Both the position numbers and the translations under genes were made by a program. Under the pieces are notes generated by a model that saw only the letters and a program-made list of their open reading frames with translations, was not told the DNA's origin and did not search any database. Of a stretch of DNA of 64,000 bases, positions 23,400 through 34,599 are shown in pieces (the stretch's first letter is position 1; the number at the start of each line of letters is the position of its first letter). Source of the DNA: Cymodocea nodosa (lineage: Eukaryota > Streptophyta > Magnoliopsida > Alismatales > Cymodoceaceae); the NCBI GenBank assembly GCA_036874045.1, contig JAZBRI010000010.1:3430001-3494000 (forward strand), read 5' to 3'.

Positions 23400-25380
23400 T
23401 GTTTAGAATGAAAAAGTGCATAATATTAACAGTTAAATATTGGTTAATTGCATAATATTTAGCTTATTATATGAGAATTAAGCCATTATGTTATAATTGC
23501 ACTATTATATGCTTTAATGAAAGAATCTACATAATTTTAGAGAATTAATGTTAATTAAGTATATTTTTGAATTGTCGGTGAGTTACAAGCTTTTTAATTC
23601 CTAAGTATCCAAATTGTTTGTCATTTCGGAGAGTTACATTTCATGTACTGGATAGTTATGTTTTAAACGCTTAAAAAATATTTTATTATTTCTTGGAGTA
23701 CACATGTTGTAACCTTAATACATGACTAAAGTGAATTTTCAAAAGGCTAGGTGCTAACTATTTGAAATGCATGTGAGTTTTGGATACTTATAGTTGTAAC
23801 TATCTGAAACATTTGAACTCGTTAAGTTAGAATTATGCACGTGTTGAAATTAAATGCTTTATTATGTTACGTGAGTTGCACATGTATAACTTATTAAGTT
23901 AGCATAACTATACACATTGAGTTACTTGAATATACACTAAGGTAACATGTTGTGTTAGTGTTATAAACTTATAAGTTATTTCTTTATTGCACAGTTTTAT
24001 AGTTAAGTTAACGAAGTAAGTCTGTTGAGTTACACTAACTCCATGGACTATTTATTTTCTAACATGCCACTATAGTAGTTGTAGAAACAGGAAATTCGAA
24101 GGAAAACCACGATTGCACATATCACGTAGGAATTCACTCATGGAATGAAGAAGAAATCACCATCGTTGATATGAATGAAGGAAATCCAACTGATCATTTA
24201 AGTAGAAGCAGTTACTACTGAAAAATATATAAAAGAAGAGGGGAAAAACCATGTGTGGGTGTGAAGTGGAGGATCACGCTAACTACAAGAAGCATCGAAA
24301 GTTCCTTGAAGCTCCACAACACCACAAAAATCACCAACCATCGGAGGCCTGTGAGGATACCTTCCAGATGTCGGGTCGATTATGAGCCAAACACGGTGAT
24401 TGACAACCATTGTAAGGAGTGATTGCATCTCAGGAAGGGAAGCTGTTTTCACCAAGCACCCACTCATATCTCAAGAGATCATAAAGATTCTAGCCTTGGT
24501 TTCAAGTTGATGCTAATATACTAAAGAGGAGATTAACTTACAAGTCTTGGTTCACAATTCTATAGGGAGAGGAGGCAAGATTGTAAGTGATTAAGTATTC
24601 AATGGTGTAATCACGTTGCATGTAGTGACGAAAGTTTTTACTATCGATAGAGTTTTTCACATTTCACCTTTCGCTCATCTTTAGGAACATATCAAAACAA
24701 AAATACCAAAAACAACTACTTGTTTGTATTTACATTTAGTATTAAAGTGTTGTATTGTTTGTTTTGTATCGTGATTAATGTTATCATTGTTAGTAATGTG
24801 AATGTTTTATGTTTGTTTGATTCAGAAAATAGAAAATAGTTTTATTGTTTACTGAAATTGATTCATGTAGGTTACTTAAAAATCTTAATGGTTATTGTTT
24901 GAAATATCTAAATGTTAGTGTTGCTTAATGACAAATCTTAGATTAACTAACATTAAAAAGCTTAATTGATGTTATTTACATTCTGTGGAACCACCCAATG
25001 GATGGCCAAATTCCTTTGTGAATAGTAGTATTTAATTGGAAAGGCAGGCTCGTGGAGTAACTTAAGTCCACAAGGTTAGTCCGTTGAGTTAGATATAACT
25101 CCACAAACTAAGTCCGTTAAGTTAACAGTAACTTAATGAAGTGCTTAATTGAATACATACAAACTCTAGCATAAAAATTAAAGTAGTACACAATTCTTAC
25201 TCAATCTCTATGGGATCGACTTGTACTTACACACAAATACAATATACACTATGCACTTGCAGTTAAAAATATAAATTGAACTTAATATCTAATTTGTGTG
25301 AAAAGTTGTTTGTTTACTTCTAAAAGAATTTATTAATATAAGCATAAAAACAAATCAAACAAGTTTTCCAACACCAATCA
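23400..25380 (+). mobile_element. solo LTR, Athila-like Ty3/gypsy, with 5-bp target duplication
   Basis: A 1,981-bp LTR starting TGTTTAGAATG and ending CAACACCAATCA. The flanking 5 bp ACATC are repeated at 23395-23399 and 25381-25385. No internal sequence is attached, so it probably arose by recombination between the LTRs of a full insertion. It splits the second copia's reverse transcriptase and is therefore younger than that element. U3 contains both motif families; an AATATAAAAG box near 24227 is the likely LTR core promoter. Confidence 0.92.
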
Positions 25381-25385
25381 ACATC

Positions 25386-25870
25386 CATTTGAAAGAGTTT
25401 GATCTTTAGACTACTTGCAAAAGCAAGTAACATTTTGATTGCTTCGAGTCTAGCAACAACTGCAAAAGTTTCTTCATAGTTGATTCCTTCCTATTGGTTG
25501 TATCCCTAAGCAACCAATCTAGCTTTGTTTTTGATAATGCTCCCATCATTATCTAATTTGTTTTTAAACACCCATTTAGTTCTAATAGTTGATTTTTTAG
25601 TAGGCCTTTCAATTAAATTCCAAACATCATTTTACTTGAATTGATTCAGTTCTTCTTGCATGGCCAGAATCCAATATTAATCATTGTAAGCTTCATCAAT
25701 TGTAGAGGGAAAGAATTCAGATACAAATGCATAGCAGTTACATATATCCTGAATTTTGCTTCTTGTTTGGACACCTTGATTTATATTGCCAATGATCTAT
25801 TCAATAGGATGTCCAGATTTTGTCTTCCAAATTTTTTCTGTTAGTGTAGATGTAGGCATTATTGTGCTTT
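25386..25870 (-). pseudogene. relic reverse transcriptase N-terminal part (second copia)
   Basis: Resumes directly after the solo LTR, in phase with the copia order: the segment equivalent to 'AVVARLEAIK' at about 25400-25460, then the usual lead-in to reverse transcriptase. Strongly decayed. Confidence 0.7.
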
Positions 25871-25883
25871 TCTATGATGCTTT

Positions 25884-26780
25884 CTAATGTTCTAGTTCAC
25901 TATCACTTTCATCTTCTATTTTTAGCTGCTTCAATTTTTCTGTTAGATATTCATCAAATGACACATTAATTGATTCTTCTACTCTTCTTCCATTTTCAAA
26001 ATATACCTTATAAGATTTACTTCTTGAAGAGTATCCAACTAGTAGTGTAGGATCATATTTTGCATCAAATTTGTCCTTTTGATCTCTTGTATTAAGCACA
26101 AAACATTTTAATCCAAATATTTTGAAGTATCCAACATTTGGTGTTTTACCATACCACAATTCAAATGTTGTCTTGTGAAAGATAGGTCTAAGATGAGTTA
26201 TGTTTATTATATGACATTTAGTATTCACTACTTCAGCCCATAATAATTTTGGTAGATCAAATGCATTCAATATTATTATTGCCATTTCTTGTACTGATCT
26301 ATTTTTTCTCTCTACTATTCTATTCTGGGTAGGAGTTCTTGGGCATGAATACTCATGTAGTATACCAAATGAATTGCATAAGTCTTTAAAATCAGTATTT
26401 TCAAATTATCTTCCATGATCACTTCTAATCTTCTTCACATTTAATTCTTTTTCATTTTGAATTCTAATGCAGAGATATTTGAATTCATTATAGGCTTCAT
26501 TCTTATGTGTTAAGAAAATAACCCAAGTGAATCTTGTATAATCATCAACCACAACTAATGTGTATTTTCTTCCTCCTAAACTGGTTGTTTGAGTAGGACC
26601 AAAAAAGTCCAAATGCAATAGTTCTAGTGGGTGTCTTGTGGCAATATCTACTATACTTTTGTGCACTAATTTCTTTTGTTTTCCAACAATACAGTCACTA
26701 CACAATTTATCCTTTTTGAATCTAAGTTTGGGTACACCTCTAACAAGATCATGTTTGGTCAATTTCCTTAGTGTTCTCAT
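25884..26780 (-). pseudogene. relic integrase (second copia)
   Basis: Open stretches 25884-26285 and 26406-26780. Landmarks are 'CSDCIVGKQKK', 'LLHLDFFGPTQTTSLGGRKY', 'VVDDYTRFTWVIFL' and 'KKIRSDHG' in the core, then 'LKCFVLNTRDQKDKFD..LLVGYSSRSKSYKVY' downstream. Broken; the Athila-type LTR at 26882 cuts off everything upstream. Confidence 0.88.
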
Positions 26781-26881
26781 ATTTACATAACCTAATCTCT
26801 TATGTCATAACCATTCATCTTCACTAGAGGCAATTAAGCATGCATCACTAGCCATATTTTCTTATGGAAATTGTAAGGCAT

Positions 26882-28555
26882 TGTTTAGAATGAAAAAGTG
26901 TAGAATAATAATGGTTAATTGCATTATATTTAGCTTATCATTTGAGAATTAAGTCATTATGTTATAATTACACGATTATATGCCTTAATTATAGAATGTG
27001 CATAATTTAAAAGAATTAATGTTAATTAAATATCATTTCTAAAAGATTGAAAACCTGATTTAAGTGTGATTTTATAGTATTAAGTATGATTTGTTTTATT
27101 TGCATATATTTATATCATGTATAGTGCACGGTAGCAACTTGTTGAGTTACTGTCCTTTTTATTAAAAGATCACGTGCCAACTCCTTGAGTTACAGGTTTA
27201 AAGGTGTAAAAAGATCACGTGAGAACTCATTGAGTTAGCGAGTAAAACTATAAGTTGTATATGAGAACTCATTAAGTTAGAATTATGCACGTGTGAATTT
27301 AAATGTTTTATTATGTCACGTGAGTTGCACATGTTTAACTCGTTAAGTTAGCATAACTATATGCATTGAGTTACTTGATTACACACTAAGGTAACATATT
27401 GTGTTAGTATTATAAGCTTATACGTTATTTCTTTATTTCACGTGATATATTATTTTATATATCAAGTCCGTTGAGTTAAGCTTTACTCAACGAAGGAAGT
27501 TCGTTGAGTTAATAGTTAAGTCAACAGAGTAAGTTCGTTGAGTTACACTAACTCCATAAACCAGTTATTTTCTAACATGCCACTGTTAGTAGTTGTAGAA
27601 ACAGGAAATTCAAAGGAAAACCATGATTGCATGTATCACATAGGAATTAACTCAAGGAATAAAAAGAAATCACCATCATTGATACGAATGAAGGAAATCC
27701 AATCGATCACTTAGGCAGAAGCAATTACTACTAAAAGAAATATAAAAGAAGAGGAGAAGGATGAAGAAAAAGTGCATGTGAAGGTGGAGAACCGCACTAA
27801 CTACAGGAGGCGTTAGAAGTTTCCTAAAACTCCACAACACTACCACAATCACCAACCATCAAAGGTCTATGAGGATACTTTCTAGATGTCGGGTTGATTC
27901 CAAGCCAAATACAGTAATTGACAACCACTATGAGGAGTGATTGCGTCATAGGAAGGGAAACTATTTTCACCAAGCAGCGACTCATATCTCAAGAGATCGT
28001 AAAGCTTCTAGCCTTGGTTTCAAGTTGATGCCAATATACTGAGAGGAGATCAACTTACAAGTCTTGGTTTGCGATTTTATAGGGAGAGGAGGCATGATTG
28101 TAAGTGATTAAGTTTTTAATGGTGTAATCGCGTTGCATGTAGTAATGAAAGTTCTTACTGTCGATAGAGAATTTTTACATTTCACCTTTCATTCATCTTT
28201 AGGAACATATCAAAACAAAAATATTAAAAAACTAATTATCTATGTTTATATTTAGTACTTATATGTTGTATTGTTTGTTTTGTATTATGATTAATGTTAT
28301 CATTGTCAGTATTGTAAATGTTTTGTGTTTATTTGATTCAAAAATAAATAGTTTTATTGATCACTAAAATTGATTCATACAGAATACTAAAAAATCTTAA
28401 TAGTTACTATTTGAAATATCTGAATGTTGGTGTTGACTAATGATAAATCTTAGATTAACTAACATTAAAAAGCTTAATTGATGTTATTTACATTTTGTGG
28501 AACCGCCCAATGGATGCCCAAATTCCTTTATGAATAGCAACATTTAATTGGAAGT
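26882..28555 (+). mobile_element. Athila-type LTR, 3' truncated
   Basis: Starts TGTTTAGAATG and follows the LTR through its U3 (AACTC and GAGTTA motifs at 27130-27560), promoter and R region to the ATTTAATTGGAAG segment. There it stops against a piece of SIRE-like LTR. No target duplication can be seen because the right end is lost. Confidence 0.85.
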
Positions 28556-28948
28556 GTTGAGTATTTTTGTTTTGATGATGTGTGCTGAATGAAAATAATC
28601 ATATTTGCTCAATTACTATTGCTTGTAAAAAGAAATTAAAATCATCAATTTATACAGAAAAAACTTACTGATATAAATACTTGTCTGTATTGGATCTGAA
28701 GTTAATAACTAGTCATTTCGTTGCATTAATTTCTCATTTAGCTAAACGTTAAGTTAACGTATGTTTCTATTGAAAAACATGATATGTTTTAAAGTTATAT
28801 CTTCTGTATCATGAACAGTGCACGTTTAGACAATTCGTTGAGTTAGAGTTTTATTTGTTTAGAGGTCACATGAGAACTCATTAAGTTAGAGGCTTAAAGG
28901 TAAAAATAGGTCACGTGAGAACTCGTTAAGTTAGTGAGTAAAAGAAGA
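28556..28948 (+). mobile_element. SIRE-like LTR fragment
   Basis: Reads TGTTGAGTATTTTTGTTTTG and continues as the reverse complement of about 18500-18889. It stops at the AGTGAGTAAAAGAAG segment. It joins two Athila LTR pieces. It could be a truncated insertion or the product of recombination through the AACTCG/GAGTTA repeats shared by both LTR types. Confidence 0.8.
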
Positions 28949-29405
28949 GGCAAATTGAAATTGATTCATACAGAATACTTAAAAATCTTAATGGTTACTA
29001 TTTGAAATAACTGAATATTAGTGTTAATTAAAGACAAATATCAGATTAACTAACATTAAAAAGCTTAATTGACGTTATTTACATTCTATGGAACTACCCA
29101 ATGGATGGCCAAATTCCTTTGTGAATAGCAGCATTTAATTGGAAAAGTAGGCTCATGGAGTTGACTTAAGACCACGAGGTTAGTCCGTTGAGCTAGTTGT
29201 AACTTCACAAACTAAGTCCATTGAGTTAACAATAACTCAAGGAAGTGCTTAATTGAACACATACAAACTTTGGAATAAAAATTAAAATAGTACACATTCT
29301 TACTCAATCTCTATGGGATCGACCTGTACTTGCACACAAATACAATATACACTATACACTTGCAATTAAAAATACAAATTAGACTTAATATCTAATTTGT
29401 GTGAA
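28949..29405 (+). mobile_element. Athila-type LTR, 3' portion
   Basis: Repeats the segment from AAATTGATTCATACAGAATAC onward that is also present at 28370-28555, so it is a different LTR copy. It runs to the GTGTGAAAAGTTGTTTGTTA segment near the LTR end and then passes straight into integrase sequence. Confidence 0.8.
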
Positions 29406-30105
29406 AAGTTGTTTGTTACCTTAAAAGAATTTATAAATAGACAAGGTTTGATTGAACAATATAGGTCTTCTAATTTAACTTTACAAACAACCAAACAAGT
29501 TGTTAACCCTACTAGAAAATATTGGGCTATAAGGCTAATAGATGCACTTTGGGCTTACAAAATTGCTTATAAAACTAATTTTGGTATGCCACCTTTTAGG
29601 ATAGTATATGGAAAGAGTTGTCATTTATCTACTGAATTAGAACATAAAGCTTATTAGGCATTACGGGCTTTAAATATTAACATGGATAAAGTTGGGAAGC
29701 ATAGAAAGATACAATTAATCGAATTAGAATAGTTTAGAAATAAAGCTTATTAAAGAACATTAGTAGAAAAAGAAAAAATGAGGTTATGACATGATAGAAA
29801 AATTATCCCAAAAACCTTTGAAATAGGACAAGAGGTGTATTTTTACATGTCTAGACTTCATAACCATCTAGGGAAATTAAGATCTAAATGAGCAAGACTA
29901 TACATAGTACGAAATATTTATTCTCATGGAGCAATTGAAATTGAAAATCCTAAAAATCAAAATTTATTTAAAGTTAATGGACAAAGACTCCGACTCATCC
30001 TTAAATTTCCAAAAAGTACATTTGGAATTATAGAAGAAGTAAGAAATGGAAAACTACCCAAGTCCCATTACTTAAGAGAAATCCATCATAAATACATATA
30101 ATATA
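29406..30105 (+). pseudogene. relic integrase C-terminal half (Athila-like Ty3/gypsy)
   Basis: Landmarks typical of Athila-lineage integrase are '[18 protein letters not shown]', '[20 protein letters not shown]' and 'ELEHKAY', then a downstream segment with 'RLHNHLGKLRSKW' and a 'HGAIEI' segment. It could be the end of pol of the element whose 5' parts lie at 18895-20461, but the intervening insertions prevent proof. Broken several times. Confidence 0.85.
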
Positions 30106-30477
30106 TATATATTATTTATAATTATCAATTAAATTGAGATGTAAAATTAGTTTAACCTAGTGTCTCAAGAAAACTTATCGATTCGATTGAGGTTTAATAT
30201 TGATTTAATCGAGTAAAGAGAAAAATATATAGATATAATTATTAACAGTAAAACAATTTCAATTTAACTGAAATTTATTCTCAATTCAACTAGAATCTAA
30301 AAAAATTTATTATTAATTTTTATATATAATTATGCAATGTTAGCTTAACTAGAATAGTATATCGGTTTAACCAAAATAGTTAAAATTTTATATATAAAAT
30401 TGCGATTTAACTGGAAATCTATTGGTTTGATTGAAATAAAAAAACCAAGGAAAAAAAAAATATTAATCATTGGTACG
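30106..30477. other. AT-rich degenerate short repeats after integrase
   Basis: Contains irregular copies of TTTAACTGAAAT and GGTTTAACCAAAAT about every 30-70 bp between 30120 and 30460. No open frame. Confidence 0.45.
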
Positions 30478-31029
30478 ATGTGATTATAAGTTTCTTTATA
30501 GCACATAAGCTTATAAGTTATTTCTTTATTTCACGTGATACATATATTATTATTTATAACAAGTTCATTGAGTTAAGCTTAACTCAATGAGGTAAGTTCA
30601 TTGAGTTATAGTTAAGTTAACAAAGTAAGTTTGTTGAGTTACACTAACTTCATGAACTAATTATTTGCTAATATTCAAATGTAAGCAGTTGCAGAACAAG
30701 AAATTCAAAGGAAAACCATGATTGCACGTATCACGTAGGATTTAACTTATGAAATGAAGAAGAAATCACCATCGCTGATACAAATGAAGGAGATCCAACC
30801 AATCATTTAGGCGGAAGTAGTTACTACTAAAAGAAATATAAAAGGAAAAGAGAAAGAATGAAGAATAGGTGTGGAGAACCATGCTAATTGCAGCAAATGT
30901 CGATCATCCTCTAAAGTTCCACCAAAACCACACCATCAATCGCCAACCATCGAAGGTCTGTGAGGTTACTTTCCGGATGTTAGGTTGATTCCGAGCCAAA
31001 CATGGTGACTAACAACCATTGTAAGGAAT
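30478..31029 (+). mobile_element. Athila-type LTR, left part of an LTR split by another LTR
   Basis: Starts inside U3 (ATAAGCTTATAAGTTATTTC) and ends at GTAAGGAAT, where a second LTR begins. The sequence expected next (GAGTGATCGCGTC) resumes at about 33050. Confidence 0.8.
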
Positions 31030-33044
31030 TGTTTAGAAAGAAAAAGTGCATAATATTAACGATTAAATGATGATTAATTGCATAATATTTAGCTTATCAT
31101 ATGAGAATTAAGCCATTATGTTATAATTGCACTATTATATGCTTTAATGAAATAATCTGCATAATTTCAAGGAATTAGCGTTAATTAAGTATATTTTTGA
31201 ACTATCGGTAAGTTATAGGCTTTGAAATTCTTAAGTATCTGAATGTTTTGTTATTTCGAAGAGTTATATTGCATGTATTGGACAGTTATGTTTTAAACAA
31301 TAAAAAAATATTTTATTATTTCGTGGAGTACATATGTTGAGACCTTAATGCATGACTTAAGTGGATTTTCAATTAGTTATCTAGTAACTATCAGAAAGGT
31401 GTCTAAGCATCGGATAGTTAGATTTGTAAGTATTTGAAATATCTAAACCTATTAAGTTAGAATTATGCATGTGTGAAATTAAATGTTTTATTATGTCACG
31501 TGAGCTACATATGTTTAACTCGTAAAGTTAGCATAACTATACACATTGAGTTACTTGAATATACACTAAAGTAATGCATTGTATTAATGTTATAAGCTTA
31601 TAAGTTATTTCTTTATTGCACATGTTTTATAGTTAAATCAACGAAGTAAGTCTGTTGAGTTACACTAACTCCACGAACCATTAATTTTCTAACATGCCAC
31701 TGTAGTAGTTGTAGAAATAGGAAATTCAAAGGAAAGCCACAATTGCACGTATCACGTAGGAATTCACTCGTGGAATGAAGAAGAAATCACCATTGTTGAT
31801 ATGAATGAAGGAAATCCAATTGATCATTTAAGCAAAAGCAATTATTACTAAAAGAAATATAAAAGAAGAGGAGAAAGATGAAGAAAAAGTGTGAGGAGAG
31901 AGGTGGAGAACCGTGCTAACTGTAGGAAGTATCAAAAGTTCCTTGAAGCTCCACACCACCACCAAAATCACTAACCATCGAAGGTATGTGAGGATACTTT
32001 TCGGATGTCGGGTCGATTCAGAGCCAAACACGGTGATTGACAAACATTGTGAGGAGTGATCGCATCATAGGAAGGGAAGCCATTTTCACTAAGCACTGAC
32101 TCATATCTTAGGAGATCATAAAGCTTTTAGCCTTGGTTTTGGGTTAATGCTAGTATGTTGAAGAGGAGATAAACTTAGAATTCTTGGTTCGCGATTCTAT
32201 AGGGAGAAGAGTCAAGATTGTAAGTGATTAAGTTTTCAGTGGTGTAATCGCATCGCATGTAGTGACGAAAGTTATTACTGTCGATAGAGATTTTTACATT
32301 TCACCTTTCGCTCATCTTTAGGAACATATCAAAACAAAAATACCAAAAATAACTAATTATCTGTGTTTACATATAGTATTACAGTGTTGTATTGTATCAT
32401 GATTAATGTTATCATTGTTAGTACTATGAATGTTTTATGTTTGTTTGATTTAGAAAATAGAAAATAGTTTTATTATTTATTGAAATTGATTCGTCCTAGA
32501 TACTTAAAGATTTTAATGGTTATTTCTTGAAATATCTGAATGTTAGTGTTGTTTAATGACAAATCTCAGATTAACTAACATTAAAGAGCTTAATTGATGT
32601 TATTTACATTCTATGGAACCACCCAATGGTTAGCTGAATTCCTTTGTAAATAGTAGTATTTAACTGGAAAGGTAGGCTCATGGAGTTAACTTAAGTCCAC
32701 GAGGTTAGTCCGTTGAGTTAACCATAACTCCACGAACTAAGTCTATTGAGTTAACTGTAACTCAATGGAGTGCTCAATTGAACACATATAAACTCCAATA
32801 TAAAAATCGAAATAGTACATAATTCTTACTCAATCTTTGTGGGATCAACCTATACTTGCACACAAATACAATATACACTATGCACTTGTAGTTAAAATAC
32901 AAATTGGACTTAATATTTAATTTGTGTGAAAAGTTGTTTGTTTACTTCTAAAAGAATTTATTAATATAAGCATAAAAACAAATCAAACAAGTTTTTTAGC
33001 ATCACCTAATAGACAGGTTTTTGATTTAACTTTTCACAACAATA
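31030..33044 (+). mobile_element. Athila-type LTR nested in another LTR
   Basis: Starts TGTTTAGAAAG and runs about 2.0 kb through U3, an ATATAAAAGAAG promoter box (about 31856), R and U5 to near 33044. No internal region is attached, so it is a probable solo LTR. The exact right edge is unclear, because its last 40 bp differ from the 23400 copy and no clean target duplication is visible. Confidence 0.8.
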
Positions 33045-33480
33045 CAAGAGTGATCACGTCATAGGATGAGAAGCCATTTTCACCAAGCACCAAATCATCT
33101 CTCAAGAGATAATAAAGCTTCTAGCCTTAGTTTCAGGTTGATGCCAATATACTAAAGAGGAGATCAACTTACAAGTCTCAGTTCGCAATTCTATAGGGAG
33201 AGGGACGTGTGACAGTAAGTGATCAAGTTTTCAATGGTGTAATCGCATTACAAGTAGTGATGAGAGTTTTTACTATCAATAGAGAATTTTACATTTCACC
33301 TTTCGTTCATCTTCAAGAATATATCATAACAAAAACAAACCAAAAACTCATTATTTGTTTTTATATTTATCAAATCAGTGTTGTATCGTTTGTTTCGTAT
33401 TGTCATTAATGTTAGTATTGTTAAATGTTTTATGTTTATTTTATTCTAGAAAATAGAAAATTGTCTTACTGATGGACAAT
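33045..33480 (+). mobile_element. Athila-type LTR, right part of the split LTR
   Basis: Resumes with GTGATCACGTCATAGG and follows the R/U5 region to the GAAAATAGAAAATTG segment, then stops. With 30478-31029 it forms one older, truncated LTR. Confidence 0.75.
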
Positions 33481-33592
33481 CATCAGTATTTTTTTCTTTT
33501 CTTGAAGGTGACACTCGATGGACAATCAAATAGCTTGGTGTACACTAAGAGTATCCATGTAGGTGATAATGGGTGATGCTTCATGAACACTT

Positions 33593-33780
33593 GTTTGGGA
33601 AAACTTGTTTGATTTGTTTTTATGTTTATATTAATAATTTCTTTTAGAAGTAAACAAACAAATTTTCACAGAAATTAGCTATTAAGTCTAATTTGTATTT
33701 TAACTGTAAGTGCATAATGTCTATTGTATTTGTATACAAGTACAGGTTGATCCCACAAAGATTGAGTAAGAATTATGCAC
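33593..33780 (-). mobile_element. inverted 3' end of an Athila-type LTR
   Basis: The reverse complement of the last 190 bp of the LTR: the 'AATAAGCATAAAAACAAATC' end segment and the 'GGGATCAACCTGTACTTG' segment are visible in antisense. It stops abruptly at GAATTATGCAC. Confidence 0.75.
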
Positions 33781-34566
33781 TAATAACTCGGTCAAAACTC
33801 CATGAAATCTGGTGAAATTAGATAGCTTTGAACAAAGACTCGTACTACTAATACAGAAAATTAACAGAACAGCTTTCCATAAAGTTTTTAGTGCAGGCTA
33901 ACACTCAAGCGTTGAGCACTGAAACTGGCAGCCGAATAGGAATTCAAAACTGCTGCGACCTCTGATAAAAAAAATCAAAAACCAACGAAATACATTCTAA
34001 AAAAATACAAAATTTACATGACTGTAATCTACACGAAATGTCTAATAAAATAGAATTAAGAAACACTAAAAAACTCTACCAAAAGCGTCTTTTATGAAAG
34101 GAGAAATGTAGGGCAGGATTCTGTTTGGCTAGAATCCGGAACTACAAAAATCCGCTCCCTTCCTAACTTGTTCTCTGAAATCACAGAAAATATCTCTAAT
34201 TATAATAACGATTTCTCCCAACATAGGAATTGAAAAATCATGTAAAAATAGGAACTGGAAAGGGTTTCAAGTTTTCTAAAAGTACATGGTGATTTTATAG
34301 TCTAAATCATCTTCAATTGAAAATAATATTAATCCCTAGTAAGGTGCGCAAAACAATCTTGAAATAATGCAAAATATGCAATCAAAGTAAAAACTTGAGA
34401 ACATTATTAATTCTTCATGAAAATCTATGAAATTACCGCTGAACAAAAGTAGACTTATCAATCTAATAACATCAATTTACAGATTTTAAAAACATATTGT
34501 AAAGAGGGAGAAATCACATCATACATTTCCGCAAAACTACTGATCGAAATTGTGATTTTGAATTGA
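33781..34566. other. unassigned sequence upstream of the accessory ORF
   Basis: No open frame and no match to the other repeats in the window. Its end, TTGACAACTAATCAG (34563-34577), resembles a plant branch point plus 3' splice acceptor, so the following ORF may have been expressed from a spliced transcript. Confidence 0.4.
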
Positions 34567-34599
34567 CAACTAATCAGAAAAAAGAAAGAAAAAGAAAAA

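Larger units (their letters stand above)
20462..26881 (-). mobile_element. second copia element, 3' part, cut by Athila LTRs
   Basis: Minus-strand copia element with its 3' LTR at 20462-21825, a polypurine tract, RNase H, reverse transcriptase and integrase. It lacks gag and a 5' LTR because the Athila-type LTR at 26882 replaces them. A solo LTR (23400-25380) splits its reverse transcriptase. It belongs to a different family from the 5799 element, since the LTR sequence is unrelated outside short motifs. Broken many times besides the insertions. Confidence 0.88.
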
